This document shows positions 18,271 through 26,509 of a stretch of 64,000 nucleotides of DNA, in pieces (position 1 is the first letter of the stretch; each line of letters begins with the position of its first letter). The notes under the pieces are model-generated. The model did no database searches, was not told where the DNA came from, and saw only the letters and a program-made list of their open reading frames with translations. The stretch lies in contig NZ_JAAAYE010000024.1 in NCBI RefSeq assembly GCF_013282575.1, forward strand, positions 25,686 through 89,685. The letters are read 5' to 3'. The translations under genes were made by a program, and so were the position numbers. Source of the stretch: Paraburkholderia sp. NMBU_R16. Lineage in GTDB: Bacteria; Pseudomonadota; Gammaproteobacteria; Burkholderiales; Burkholderiaceae.

Positions 18271-19947
18271 ATGGACAAAGAGACGATTTCAGCCGGCGAA
18301 TTCGACTATGTGGTCGTCGGCGCGGGCACCGCGGGGTGCGTTCTTGCCGCGCGGCTCAGCGAGGACAGCAGCGCAAGCGTGCTGCTGATCGAGGCGGGCG
18401 GCAAGGACGATTATCACTGGATTCATGTTCCGGTCGGCTATTTGTACTGCATCGGCAACCCACGCACCGATTGGCTCTATCGCACCTGCGCCGAACCGGG
18501 CCTGAACGGGCGCGCATTATCGTATCCGCGCGGACGTGTGCTCGGCGGCTCGTCGTCGATCAACGGCATGATCTATATGCGCGGTCAGCGCGAGGACTAT
18601 GACGAATGGGCGCGCATCACAGGCGACGCTTCATGGTCGTGGGATGCGGTTCTGCCGGTTTTCAAGCGCAGCGAAGATCACCACGCCGGCGGCGACACAT
18701 GGCACGGCGTGGGCGGTCCCTGGCGCGTCGAGCGGCAACGCCTGAAGTGGAAAGTGCTCGAGGCATTTCACGAGGCCGCTCGGCAAGCGGGCATTCCCGC
18801 CACCGACGATTTCAATCGCGGGGACAACACCGGCGTCGGGTATTTCGAAGTCAATCAGAAGCGCGGCGTGCGCTGGAATGCCTCCAAGGCGTTTCTGCGG
18901 CCGGCGCTTGCTCGGCCCAATCTCACGATCGTCACCGATGCGCACGTGAATCGGCTCGTGTTCGAGGGCAGGCGGTGTGTCGGGGTGGCCTATCGGCGCG
19001 GCAGCCGCGGCAGTGACGGGGGAATGCGCGAGTTCGTCGCGCGTGCGCGCGGCGAGGTCGTCGTCGCAGCCGGTGCCGTCAATTCGCCGCAGCTGCTCGA
19101 GCTGTCGGGCATCGGCAATGGCGCGCGTCTTCAGCGGCTGGGTATCGGTGTCGTGCAGGATCTGCGGGGCGTCGGCGAGAACTTGCAGGATCACTTGCAG
19201 TTGCGCATGGCCTACCGCGTGCAAGGCGTACGCACGCTCAATACGCTGTCGGCCCACTGGTGGGGCAAGCTGTGGATCGCCGCGCAATATGCGTTCTCGC
19301 GCAGCGGCCCGATGTCGATGTCGCCTTCGCAGCTTGGCGCGTTCGCCAAGTCGTGCCCCGACGATGTGTCGATCACGCGTCCCGATATCGAATATCACGT
19401 GCAGCCGCTCTCGCTCGACCGCTTCGGCGAGCCGCTGCATCGCTTCAATGCGTTTACCGCATCGGCTTGCCATCTTCGGCCGACTTCGCGCGGCAGTATC
19501 CATATCCAATCGCCCGATGCGAGCACGCCGCCGCTCATTGCACCCAACTATCTGTCGACCGACTACGATCGCCATGTGGCCGCCAATGCACTGCGGCTCA
19601 CGCGGCGCATCGTGGCTTCGCCCGCGCTCGCGCGCTACATGCCGCAGGAGATCATCCCGGGCATCGAATTCCAGACCGAGGACGAGCTCGTCAAGGCAGC
19701 CGGTGCGGTAGGCACGACGATCTTTCATCCGGTCGGAACCTGCCGCATGGGCGTCGCCGACGATCCCGCCGCTGTCGTCGATTCCCGTTTGCGCGTGATC
19801 GGGGTAGCGGGGCTGCGCGTTGTCGATGCGTCGGTGATGCCGACGATCACATCGGGCAACACGAATTCGCCGACATTGATGATCGCGGAGCGTGCGAGCG
19901 AGATGACGCGCCGACCGGCGAGCGGATCAAGGCATATCCGCAATTAA
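18271..19947 (+). CDS. GMC-family FAD-dependent oxidoreductase (choline/alcohol dehydrogenase-like)
   Basis: FAD enzyme of 558 aa that oxidises an alcohol to an aldehyde. Motifs: dinucleotide fold VVVGAGTAGCVLAARL near residues 12-27, GMC signature 1 GRVLGGSSSINGMIY, signature 2 GAVNSPQLLELSGIG, catalytic FHPVGTCRMG and the C-terminal GNTNSPTLMIAERAS. No signal peptide, so probably cytoplasmic. BetA, AlkJ and PEG dehydrogenase all share this architecture and the substrate cannot be fixed. Start at ATG 18271 with GGGGAG upstream. Probably controlled by the adjacent LysR protein. Confidence 0.9.
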   Translation: MDKETISAGEFDYVVVGAGTAGCVLAARLSEDSSASVLLIEAGGKDDYHWIHVPVGYLYCIGNPRTDWLYRTCAEPGLNGRALSYPRGRVLGGSSSINGMIYMRGQREDYDEWARITGDASWSWDAVLPVFKRSEDHHAGGDTWHGVGGPWRVERQRLKWKVLEAFHEAARQAGIPATDDFNRGDNTGVGYFEVNQKRGVRWNASKAFLRPALARPNLTIVTDAHVNRLVFEGRRCVGVAYRRGSRGSDGGMREFVARARGEVVVAAGAVNSPQLLELSGIGNGARLQRLGIGVVQDLRGVGENLQDHLQLRMAYRVQGVRTLNTLSAHWWGKLWIAAQYAFSRSGPMSMSPSQLGAFAKSCPDDVSITRPDIEYHVQPLSLDRFGEPLHRFNAFTASACHLRPTSRGSIHIQSPDASTPPLIAPNYLSTDYDRHVAANALRLTRRIVASPALARYMPQEIIPGIEFQTEDELVKAAGAVGTTIFHPVGTCRMGVADDPAAVVDSRLRVIGVAGLRVVDASVMPTITSGNTNSPTLMIAERASEMTRRPASGSRHIRN

Positions 19948-20067
19948 TGCCGATCCACAGGTTGCGCCCGGTACAGCGGACGTATTGGCTGGCCAATTAG
20001 TCGGGCGTCTCACCGACGCGAAGACATAGCCCATAGCCAATGCACGGCGAGCGACGATGAAAACCTT

Positions 20068-20129
20068 TTCGGTGCAGCGGTGTTCGCTTCGTGAAAACCG
20101 GCCATTTGCGTTGGCGCAATGGCTAGAGT
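20068..20129 (+). promoter_or_regulatory. hrpII/PIP-like box with spaced -10 element
   Basis: TTCG (20068-20071), 16 nt, TTCG (20088-20091), then 32 nt and TAGAGT (20124-20129), which fits YANNNT. Spacing and motifs match the HrpB/HrpX-dependent promoters of Ralstonia, Xanthomonas and hrp-type Burkholderia T3SS genes. It implies a transcript start near 20135, so the gene start must be the ATG at 20167 and not the ATG at 20119. Confidence 0.7.
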
Positions 20130-20166
20130 TCCCACTGTCGAAATCAAACAGTGCGGAGCTTCGCTG

Positions 20167-20970
20167 ATGGGAAACGATATTGGACGGACTGGCCCCCGTG
20201 CGACGGGCGGAGGTGACGGTGAGCCGGCTCATCCGGTGAATCACCCTCCCGAAACACCGGCGCACGCGCCGACGCATCGTGCGAATAACGGTGCACTCGC
20301 AAAACTCCTCGGTCCGGTACGGGGAATCGGCGGTGCCATGCGCGGTCTGCGGGTTTCAGCAACAAAGGAGGAGGCACGCGCGGCCGCGTTGCGCGCAAAG
20401 ACGCTCGATCGCGCGCGGCAGTCCTGGGGAGCAGCAACGATGGACGACGGCAGCTACGCTCAAATCCTGGACTCGATCGCGCGTTCGATCACATTCGACG
20501 GGCTGTTCGACGAACCGCCGCCGCTCGGCGAAGTTCCGGGCGGCGCCCGGAAGGGGGCGGTCGAGCATCCGGCCCATCGAGCCGTCGACCCGAGCAACGT
20601 CGAGGAGCTGCGGACGATATTTTCGGACATGCTGGCATTGTCATCGCACCTCCCCGCCCATAGCCAGCGTCACTGGCTCGCAGCGCTCGTCCGGATTGCC
20701 GGCATGCTGCCGCCTTCGCAAGGCGAGCAAAGCGAGCAACGCCAGGCGCTATCAGCTGCACGACAGGCATGGGACGGACGGAAACTCCGCGCCGCGCATT
20801 ACGCGGAAATTCTTTCGATGCTCGGCCGAGGCGACGGTTCGTCCAATCCAAAGGTCGATCCGGGATTGCTCGCCGACATTTCCATCGAGTCCCTAAAATT
20901 GCCTGTCCCGGTCAGAGAGGCGCTCGCTCGCTCGCTGGAGCAGGCGGCCATTACGCCCGAACAGGAATAG
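20167..20970 (+). CDS. Unrecognised protein, candidate type III secretion effector
   Basis: No family was recognised. The 267-aa protein has a first 55 residues rich in Gly, Pro, His and Thr and lacking a hydrophobic signal, as is usual for T3SS-exported proteins. The rest is helical and has two degenerate copies of one motif: RQSWGAATMDDGSYAQILDSI (listed here to 20 residues as RQSWGAATMDDGSYAQILDS, near 87-106) and RQAWDGRKLRAAHYAEILSM (near 200). GGAG lies 8 nt before ATG 20167. The upstream hrpII-like box is the main reason for the effector call. It is monocistronic, after the GMC gene on the same strand. Host target unknown. Confidence 0.6.
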   Translation: MGNDIGRTGPRATGGGDGEPAHPVNHPPETPAHAPTHRANNGALAKLLGPVRGIGGAMRGLRVSATKEEARAAALRAKTLDRARQSWGAATMDDGSYAQILDSIARSITFDGLFDEPPPLGEVPGGARKGAVEHPAHRAVDPSNVEELRTIFSDMLALSSHLPAHSQRHWLAALVRIAGMLPPSQGEQSEQRQALSAARQAWDGRKLRAAHYAEILSMLGRGDGSSNPKVDPGLLADISIESLKLPVPVREALARSLEQAAITPEQE

Positions 20971-21031
20971 GCCGGCGTTTCGTGTCCCGCATTACGTAAA
21001 CAAACCTAAGTGCAAATCCCGATGAATGCGC

Positions 21032-21102
21032 TGCATCATTGGGGGGACAATTCCCGATGCCGCATGGTGCGGGGCCGACCTTCCCGCAATGATGCACCAT
21101 GC
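21032..21102 (+). promoter_or_regulatory. Overlapping inverted repeats upstream of livG
   Basis: TGCATCATTG (21032-21041) can pair with CAATGATGCA (21087-21096), and GCATGGTGC (21062-21070) can pair with GCACCATGC (21094-21102). The right arms share 3 nt, so the two full stems exclude each other. This could be an RNA switch in the livG leader or nested operator sites. Confidence 0.4.
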
Positions 21103-21214
21103 CAAAAAATGGCGGGGCTTGCGTCTTGACACCCAAACCCCGTTCCGATGCGACGCGCCCACCCGGCGCGCGTGATAAAGCGGCGCAACGCCCAACTTCG
21201 GCATGGAAGGGGAC

Positions 21215-21994
21215 ATGATTCTCGGCGACACGATTCTCGAAACGCGCGGGCTCACCAAGGAATTCAAAGGATTCACGGCCGTGAACGGCGTGAACCTGCG
21301 CGTGCGCCGTGGCTCGATCCATGCGCTGATCGGCCCGAACGGCGCGGGCAAGACGACCTGCTTCAACCTGTTGACCAAGTTTCTCGAACCCAGCGCGGGC
21401 CAAATCGTTTTCAACCATGTCGATATCACGCGCGAGCGGCCCGCCCAGATTGCGCGGCGGGGCATCATTCGTTCGTTCCAGATATCGGCCGTGTTTCCGC
21501 ATTTGACGGTCTTGCAGAATGTTCGCGTGGGTTTGCAGCGTACGCTCGGCACCGCATACCACTTCTGGCGCTCGGAGCGCACGTTGGAGGCGCTCGACGC
21601 GCAGGCCCACGATCTGCTGTCGCAAGTGGGTCTGACCGATTTTGCCGACACGCCGACCGTCGAGTTGTCGTACGGCCGCAAGCGCGCGCTCGAAATCGCG
21701 ACGACGCTGGCCATGGAGCCGGAACTCATGCTGCTCGACGAGCCGACACAGGGCATGGGACACGAAGATGTCGATCGCGTGACCGCGCTCATCAAGAAGG
21801 TCTCGGCGGGCCGGACCATCCTCATGGTCGAGCACAACATGAACGTGATCGCGGGCATCTCCGATACGATCACGGTTTTGCAGCGCGGCGAGGTGCTGGC
21901 CGAAGGCAGCTATGCGGAAGTCTCGAAGAATCCGCTCGTGATGCAGGCGTACATGGGCAGCGCCGAGGCCGCCCTCACAGGGGCGCACGGATGA
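21215..21994 (+). CDS. livG: Branched-chain amino acid ABC transporter ATPase LivG
   Basis: One of two cytoplasmic ATPases of a HAAT-type importer. The 259-aa protein has Walker A GPNGAGKT, LSYGRKRALEIA as signature region, Walker B LMLLDEPTQGM and the long LivG insert after the Q-loop. Start placed at ATG 21215, which has GGAAGGGG just upstream; the ATG at 21203 has no ribosome site. It heads a livG-livF-binding protein-livH-livM cluster. Its stop overlaps the livF start (ATGA). Substrate may be amino acids or other small polar compounds such as amides. Confidence 0.9.
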   Translation: MILGDTILETRGLTKEFKGFTAVNGVNLRVRRGSIHALIGPNGAGKTTCFNLLTKFLEPSAGQIVFNHVDITRERPAQIARRGIIRSFQISAVFPHLTVLQNVRVGLQRTLGTAYHFWRSERTLEALDAQAHDLLSQVGLTDFADTPTVELSYGRKRALEIATTLAMEPELMLLDEPTQGMGHEDVDRVTALIKKVSAGRTILMVEHNMNVIAGISDTITVLQRGEVLAEGSYAEVSKNPLVMQAYMGSAEAALTGAHG

Positions 21995-22761
21995 ACCAGA
22001 TGGCGCATCAAAACGTAGAAGCCGATGCGCGAGCGGCAGCCGCCGCGCCGCAGGGCACGCCCGCACTGACCATTGCGGGCCTGCAAGCGTGGTACGGCGA
22101 GTCGCACATCCTGCATGGCGTCGATCTCACGGTGAACCGCGGCGAAGTCGTGACGCTGCTTGGCCGCAACGGCGCAGGGCGCACCACGACGCTGCGCGCG
22201 ATCATGGGCCTCACGGGGCGCCGTACAGGTTCGATACGCATCGGCGAGCGCGAGACGATCGGTTTGCCCACGCACAAGATCGCGCACTGCGGTGTCGGAT
22301 ACTGCCCCGAGGAACGCGGTATCTTTTCGAGCCTGTCCTGCGAAGAGAATCTGATCCTGCCGCCGCCGGTGGGCGCAGGCAAGGACGCGATGCCGATCGA
22401 CGAGATCTACACGATGTTCCCGAACCTGAAGGAGCGGCGCGCAAGCCAGGGCACGCGGCTGTCGGGCGGGGAGCAGCAGATGCTGGCCGTGGCGCGTATC
22501 TTGCGCACCGGGGCGAACCTGCTGCTGCTCGACGAGATCTCCGAGGGGCTCGCGCCCGTCATCGTGCAGACATTGGCGCGCATGATCCTGACACTGAAGG
22601 CGCGCGGCTATACCATCGTCATGGTCGAGCAGAACTTTCGCTTCGCGGCACCGCTTGCGGACCGGTTCTATGTCATGGAACACGGCGGCATCGTCGAGCA
22701 CTTCGAAGCGAGCGAGCTCGAACGCAAGATGCCCGTGCTGCACGATCTGCTCGGCGTTTAA
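21991..22761 (+). CDS. livF: Branched-chain amino acid ABC transporter ATPase LivF, variant Walker A
   Basis: Second ATPase of the importer, 256 aa. Signature LSGGEQQMLAVARIL and Walker B LLLLDEISEGLAP are intact, but Walker A reads GRNGAGRTTT: the normally invariant Lys is Arg (codon CGC). This may weaken or abolish ATP hydrolysis at one site, with LivG (normal Walker A) carrying the activity, or Arg may be tolerated in this lineage. A 25-residue Ala-rich N-terminal extension precedes the domain. It starts 4 bp inside livG and is translationally coupled. Confidence 0.88.
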   Translation: MNQMAHQNVEADARAAAAAPQGTPALTIAGLQAWYGESHILHGVDLTVNRGEVVTLLGRNGAGRTTTLRAIMGLTGRRTGSIRIGERETIGLPTHKIAHCGVGYCPEERGIFSSLSCEENLILPPPVGAGKDAMPIDEIYTMFPNLKERRASQGTRLSGGEQQMLAVARILRTGANLLLLDEISEGLAPVIVQTLARMILTLKARGYTIVMVEQNFRFAAPLADRFYVMEHGGIVEHFEASELERKMPVLHDLLGV

Positions 22762-22849
22762 GGCCCCACAAGCGTTTCCTTGCATGCGGCGCGGCGCGGC
22801 GCATGCGTCAAAATAGTTGCACGAACAACCATAAGCGAAGGAGATTCTG

Positions 22850-24070
22850 ATGAGAAGCAGTTTGTTCGCAAGCACTGCACGCACACTCGCGCTGACCGCC
22901 ACCGCGCTCGCCGCCGGGCTCGCGGCGCAGCAGGCTACCGCGGCTGAGACTCAAGTCACGATCGGTTTCGTCACCGATATGTCGGGACTGTATGCCGACA
23001 TCGACGGCAAGGGTGGCGCGACGGCGATCCAGATGGCCATCGACGACTTCGGGGGCAAGGTCAATGGGTTGCCGATCAAGCTGCTGACCCAGGACCACCA
23101 GAACAAAGCCGACATCGCCGCTTCCGCAGCGCGCAAGTGGATCGACACCGAAGGTCTCGATATGCTGATCGGCGGGACGAACTCGGCGACCGCCTTGTCG
23201 ATGGACGAGGTCATCAAGGAGAAGAAGCGGCCGTACTTCTCGATCGGCGCCGGCACCGATGCGCTGACGAACAAGCAGTGCACGCCCTATACGATCCACT
23301 ACGCATACGACACGACCGCGCTCGCACGCGGTACGGGCTCCGCGATCGTGAAGCAGGGCTTCAAGACGTGGTACTTCCTGACGGCCGATTATGCGTTCGG
23401 CAAATCGCTGGACAAGAATACGACCGAGGTCGTCGAAAAGAACGGCGGGAAGGTGCTGGGTCATGCTTTCCATCCGCTCTCGGCCTCCGATTTCTCGTCG
23501 TTCCTGCTTCAGGCTCAGGCATCGAAGGCTCAGGTGCTCGGCTTGGCCAACGCGGGTGGCGACACCGTGAACTCGCTCAAGGCGGCGAAGGAGTTCGGCA
23601 TCACGAAGACGATGAAGATCGCGGCACTGCTGATGTTCATCGACGATGTGCACAGCGTCGGGCTGCCGACGGCGCAAGGTCTGTTGTTGACGGACAGCTG
23701 GTATTGGGATCAGAACGCGAAGTCGCGCGAATGGGCCGAGAAGTACTTCAAGAAGACGGGCAAGATGCCTTCGAGCCTGCAAGCGGCCGACTACTCCGCG
23801 ACGATGACTTATCTGAACGCCGTGAAGGCCGTCGGTTCGACCGATCCCGACAAGGTCATGGCTCAGTTGCACAAGCAGCCGATCGACGATTTCTATGCGA
23901 AGGGTACGGTGCGCCCCGACGGTGTCATGCAGCACGACATGTATCTGTTCCAGGTGAAGACGCCGGGCGAGTCGAAGAAGCCATGGGACTACTACATGCT
24001 GAAGGCGACGATCCCGGGCGACCAGGCGTTCGGTACGAAGGCGGAAACGCAGTGCGACCTCTGGAAGTAG
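22850..24070 (+). CDS. Periplasmic substrate-binding protein of the liv-like transporter
   Basis: Extracytoplasmic solute receptor (Peripla_BP_6 type) of 406 aa. A signal peptide ends around residue 31 (ATAAET). The mature protein begins QVTIGFVTDMSGLYADIDG, the usual opening of LivK-like receptors, and retains the NSATALS ligand-loop region. AAGGAG ribosome site at normal distance. An inverted-repeat hairpin follows the stop, which should raise the receptor-to-permease ratio. Substrate not assigned. Confidence 0.9.
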   Translation: MRSSLFASTARTLALTATALAAGLAAQQATAAETQVTIGFVTDMSGLYADIDGKGGATAIQMAIDDFGGKVNGLPIKLLTQDHQNKADIAASAARKWIDTEGLDMLIGGTNSATALSMDEVIKEKKRPYFSIGAGTDALTNKQCTPYTIHYAYDTTALARGTGSAIVKQGFKTWYFLTADYAFGKSLDKNTTEVVEKNGGKVLGHAFHPLSASDFSSFLLQAQASKAQVLGLANAGGDTVNSLKAAKEFGITKTMKIAALLMFIDDVHSVGLPTAQGLLLTDSWYWDQNAKSREWAEKYFKKTGKMPSSLQAADYSATMTYLNAVKAVGSTDPDKVMAQLHKQPIDDFYAKGTVRPDGVMQHDMYLFQVKTPGESKKPWDYYMLKATIPGDQAFGTKAETQCDLWK

Positions 24071-24077
24071 ACGTAGT

Positions 24078-24112
24078 GCGCGGCGCGCGATGACGATGCG
24101 CGCCGCGCTTTT
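24078..24112 (+). terminator. Intra-operon hairpin between receptor and livH genes
   Basis: Perfect 11-bp stem GCGCGGCGCGC (24078-24088) / GCGCGCCGCGC (24098-24108) followed by TTTT. It is placed in the 76-bp gap between the binding-protein and permease genes, where partial termination or mRNA 3'-end protection is usual. Confidence 0.65.
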
Positions 24113-24146
24113 CGCGCGCGGCTACCCTTTTTCGACGGCAGGTTAA

Positions 24147-25031
24147 ATGGACATCTTCGGCATTCCGTTGCCCGCGATGCTGAGCCAGCTCTTGCTCGGG
24201 CTCGTCAACGGATCGTTCTACGCGATCCTGAGCCTGGGGCTGGCGGTCATCTTCGGCATGCTCAACGTGATCAACTTCGCGCACGGCGCGTTGTTCATGC
24301 TTGGCGCGATGCTCGCCTGGATGGGGTTCAACTATCTCGGCCTGCCCTACTGGGCGATGCTCGTGCTGGCGCCGCTCGTCGTGGGCGCGTTCGGTATCGT
24401 GGTCGAGCGCACGATGCTTCGCTGGCTCTACCGGCTCGACCATCTCTATGGTCTGCTGCTGACGTTCGGCCTCACGCTCGTCATCGAAGGGATATTCCGC
24501 TCGCTTTACGGTTCCTCGGGGCAGCCCTACGACGTTCCCGAGTTGCTTGCGGGCGCAACGAACGTCGGATTCATGTTGCTGCCGAACTATCGCGCATGGG
24601 TCGTGGTGGCTTCGCTCGTCGTTTGCTTCGTCACCTGGTTCGTCATCGAGAAGACGCGCATTGGCGCCTATCTGCGCGCGGGCACCGAAAACCCGAAGCT
24701 CGTCGAGGCATTCGGCGTGAACGTGCCGCTCATGATCACGCTCACGTACGGTTTCGGGGTGGCGCTCGCGGCTTTCGCGGGGGTGCTGGCGGCGCCCGTC
24801 ATTCAGGTCTCGCCGCTGATGGGGCAATCGATGATCATCACCGTGTTCGCGGTCGTGGTGATCGGCGGCATGGGTTCGATCATGGGCTCGATCCTGACGG
24901 GTTTGATGCTCGGTGTCGTCGAAGGGTTCACGCGCGTGTTCTATCCGCAGGCCTCGTCCACTGTGGTCTTCGTCATCATGGCGCTCGTGCTGCTCGTGCG
25001 TCCCGCGGGTCTTTTCGGCAAGGAACGGTGA
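24147..25031 (+). CDS. livH: Branched-chain amino acid ABC transporter permease LivH
   Basis: Integral membrane permease of 294 aa with about eight hydrophobic helices. It shows the LivH start LLLGLVNGSFYAILSLGLAV, the FGMLNVINFAHGALFMLG motif and GIVVERTMLR. It pairs with LivM encoded immediately downstream; the stop overlaps the livM ATG (TGATG). Confidence 0.93.
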   Translation: MDIFGIPLPAMLSQLLLGLVNGSFYAILSLGLAVIFGMLNVINFAHGALFMLGAMLAWMGFNYLGLPYWAMLVLAPLVVGAFGIVVERTMLRWLYRLDHLYGLLLTFGLTLVIEGIFRSLYGSSGQPYDVPELLAGATNVGFMLLPNYRAWVVVASLVVCFVTWFVIEKTRIGAYLRAGTENPKLVEAFGVNVPLMITLTYGFGVALAAFAGVLAAPVIQVSPLMGQSMIITVFAVVVIGGMGSIMGSILTGLMLGVVEGFTRVFYPQASSTVVFVIMALVLLVRPAGLFGKER

Positions 25032-26002
25032 TGCAGAGAAAAGCGCTCTATGGCCTGCTCTTCGCGGGCCTCCTGATCGCGCCGTGGGTCGGCGTCTATC
25101 CCGTGTTCGTCATGAAGGTGCTTTGCTTCGCGCTCTTCGCGGCGGCCTTCAATCTGCTGATCGGCTATACGGGGTTGCTGTCGTTCGGCCATGCGATGTT
25201 TCTTGCCACCGCCGGCTACGTCACGGGCTTCGCGATACAGTCGCTCGGCTTTCCTTCGCTCGTCGGTGTCATCGCCGGCACCGCGGCCGCGACGCTGCTG
25301 GGGTTCGTCGTCGGACTCTTTGCGATTCGGAGGCAGGGTATCTATTTCGCGATGGTCACGCTCGCCTTCGCGCAGATGATCTACTTCATCTATTTGCAGG
25401 CGCCGTTCACGCACGGCGAGGATGGCCTGCAAGGCGTGCCGCGCGGAACGTTGTTCAAGGCGATCGATCTGTCTTCCGATGTCGCGCTCTATTACCTCGT
25501 GCTCGTGGTCGTGACGCTCGCCTTTGCGCTGATCGTACGCATCGTTCATTCGCCGTTCGGACAACTGATGACGGCCATTCGCGAGAACGAGCCGCGGGCC
25601 GTTTCGCTCGGCTACGACACCGACCGCTTCAAGCTGCTCGCCTTCGTGCTCTCGGCCGGGCTCGCGGGCCTCGCGGGTTCGCTCAAAGTACTCGTGCTCG
25701 GCTTCGAGACGCTCAGCGATGCGCATTGGACGATGTCGGGGCTCGTCGTGCTGATGACGCTCGTTGGCGGGATGGGCACGCTGTTCGGGCCCGTCCTCGG
25801 TGCGACGATCATCATCACGCTCGAGGACCGGCTCGGCGATATCGGCGCGGTCCTCGCGTCGGCGACAGGCATCACCTGGTTCAACACGCTCGGCGAATCG
25901 ACGACGATCGTCGTGGGCTTCATCTTCATCGTATGCGTACTCGCGTTCCGGCGCGGCATCGTCGGTGAGATCGTGTCCCGCGTGCGTATGCTGCGTGCGT
26001 GA
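25031..26002 (+). CDS. livM: Branched-chain amino acid ABC transporter permease LivM
   Basis: Second membrane permease, 323 aa, with about nine helices. Family motifs are AAFNLLIGYTGLLSFGHAMF near residue 38, FAIRRQGIYFAMVTLAFAQM and MTLVGGMGTLFGPVLGA. Start at ATG 25031 overlapping the livH stop by one base. Last gene of the first liv cluster. Confidence 0.93.
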   Translation: MQRKALYGLLFAGLLIAPWVGVYPVFVMKVLCFALFAAAFNLLIGYTGLLSFGHAMFLATAGYVTGFAIQSLGFPSLVGVIAGTAAATLLGFVVGLFAIRRQGIYFAMVTLAFAQMIYFIYLQAPFTHGEDGLQGVPRGTLFKAIDLSSDVALYYLVLVVVTLAFALIVRIVHSPFGQLMTAIRENEPRAVSLGYDTDRFKLLAFVLSAGLAGLAGSLKVLVLGFETLSDAHWTMSGLVVLMTLVGGMGTLFGPVLGATIIITLEDRLGDIGAVLASATGITWFNTLGESTTIVVGFIFIVCVLAFRRGIVGEIVSRVRMLRA

Positions 26003-26079
26003 GTGCGAAGTCAGTGCGTTTCGCGTGCGCAATGCGTATGAATCGCGCGCGAATGCACACCACTAGGGAAAGTGCTAGG

Positions 26080-26108
26080 TTGTCGCCCCAGACGGGGGCG
26101 TTTAATCT
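26080..26108 (+). promoter_or_regulatory. Sigma-70-type promoter
   Basis: TTGTCG (26080-26085), 17-nt spacer, TAATCT (26103-26108). The spacer contains the inverted repeat CGCCCC/GGGGCG, a possible operator. It would start RNA near 26115. Confidence 0.5.
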
Positions 26109-26114
26109 TCGTTC

Positions 26115-26220
26115 CAGTTCTGATGCACCGAATTTGCAGGTGGAGAACGAGGAGACAATCGAGGCACTCAGTGCCCGGACGAAGGCGCTGTTGGAGAGAT
26201 CCAACAGCGCTTTTATTTTG
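26115..26220 (+). ncRNA. Candidate small RNA or attenuated leader
   Basis: About 105 nt from the predicted start to a perfect 10-bp terminator stem GCGCTGTTGG (26185-26194) / CCAACAGCGC (26201-26210) followed by TTTTATTTT. An internal palindrome GGCACT-C-AGTGCC lies at 26163-26175. The next gene starts 290 nt past the terminator, so a free-standing sRNA is favoured over simple attenuation. No Rfam family was recognised. Confidence 0.45.
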
Positions 26221-26509
26221 CCGTTCGCTTTTCAGCACCGGCACGCGAGCTGCCGAGGCCGGTCGCCATTCGCATCGTTGCGTTTCGCCATCGAACGAAA
26301 CGCACCGCTTTCCCCCCGTTTCCTTTTCTTTTCCAGCGCCGTCGCGCCAGTGTGGCCCGCGGTGCGGCAACGCTTGCGTGTTTTTGCCGCTGCGCGCCGC
26401 GCTTCACGCTACGATTGGCGTTTTTCTTTCGGTGTACGAATCGATTCAGATCGCCGGACAGACCGGCTACAACAACAACGCTTTCGAACGAAGCGTCTGG
26501 AGATCCGCA

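Larger units (their letters stand above)
26003..26509. other. Intergenic region between two liv clusters
   Basis: A 507-bp gap. The first half contains a promoter and a complete terminator hairpin (separate entries) that together define a short transcript. The second half (26221-26509) must hold the promoter of the second cluster and shows no clear sigma-70 hexamers. GGAG lies 7 nt before the ATG at 26510. Confidence 0.5.

Noticed and set aside
20119..20166. Upstream ATG at 20119 as start of the candidate effector
   Set aside because: It has no ribosome site and lies before the transcript start implied by the hrpII-like box.
26086..26210. Guanidine-II or glycine riboswitch in the gap before the second liv cluster
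   Set aside because: ACGG and ACGA occur, but not as the required tetraloops of two matched hairpins, and the conserved glycine-riboswitch core is missing.
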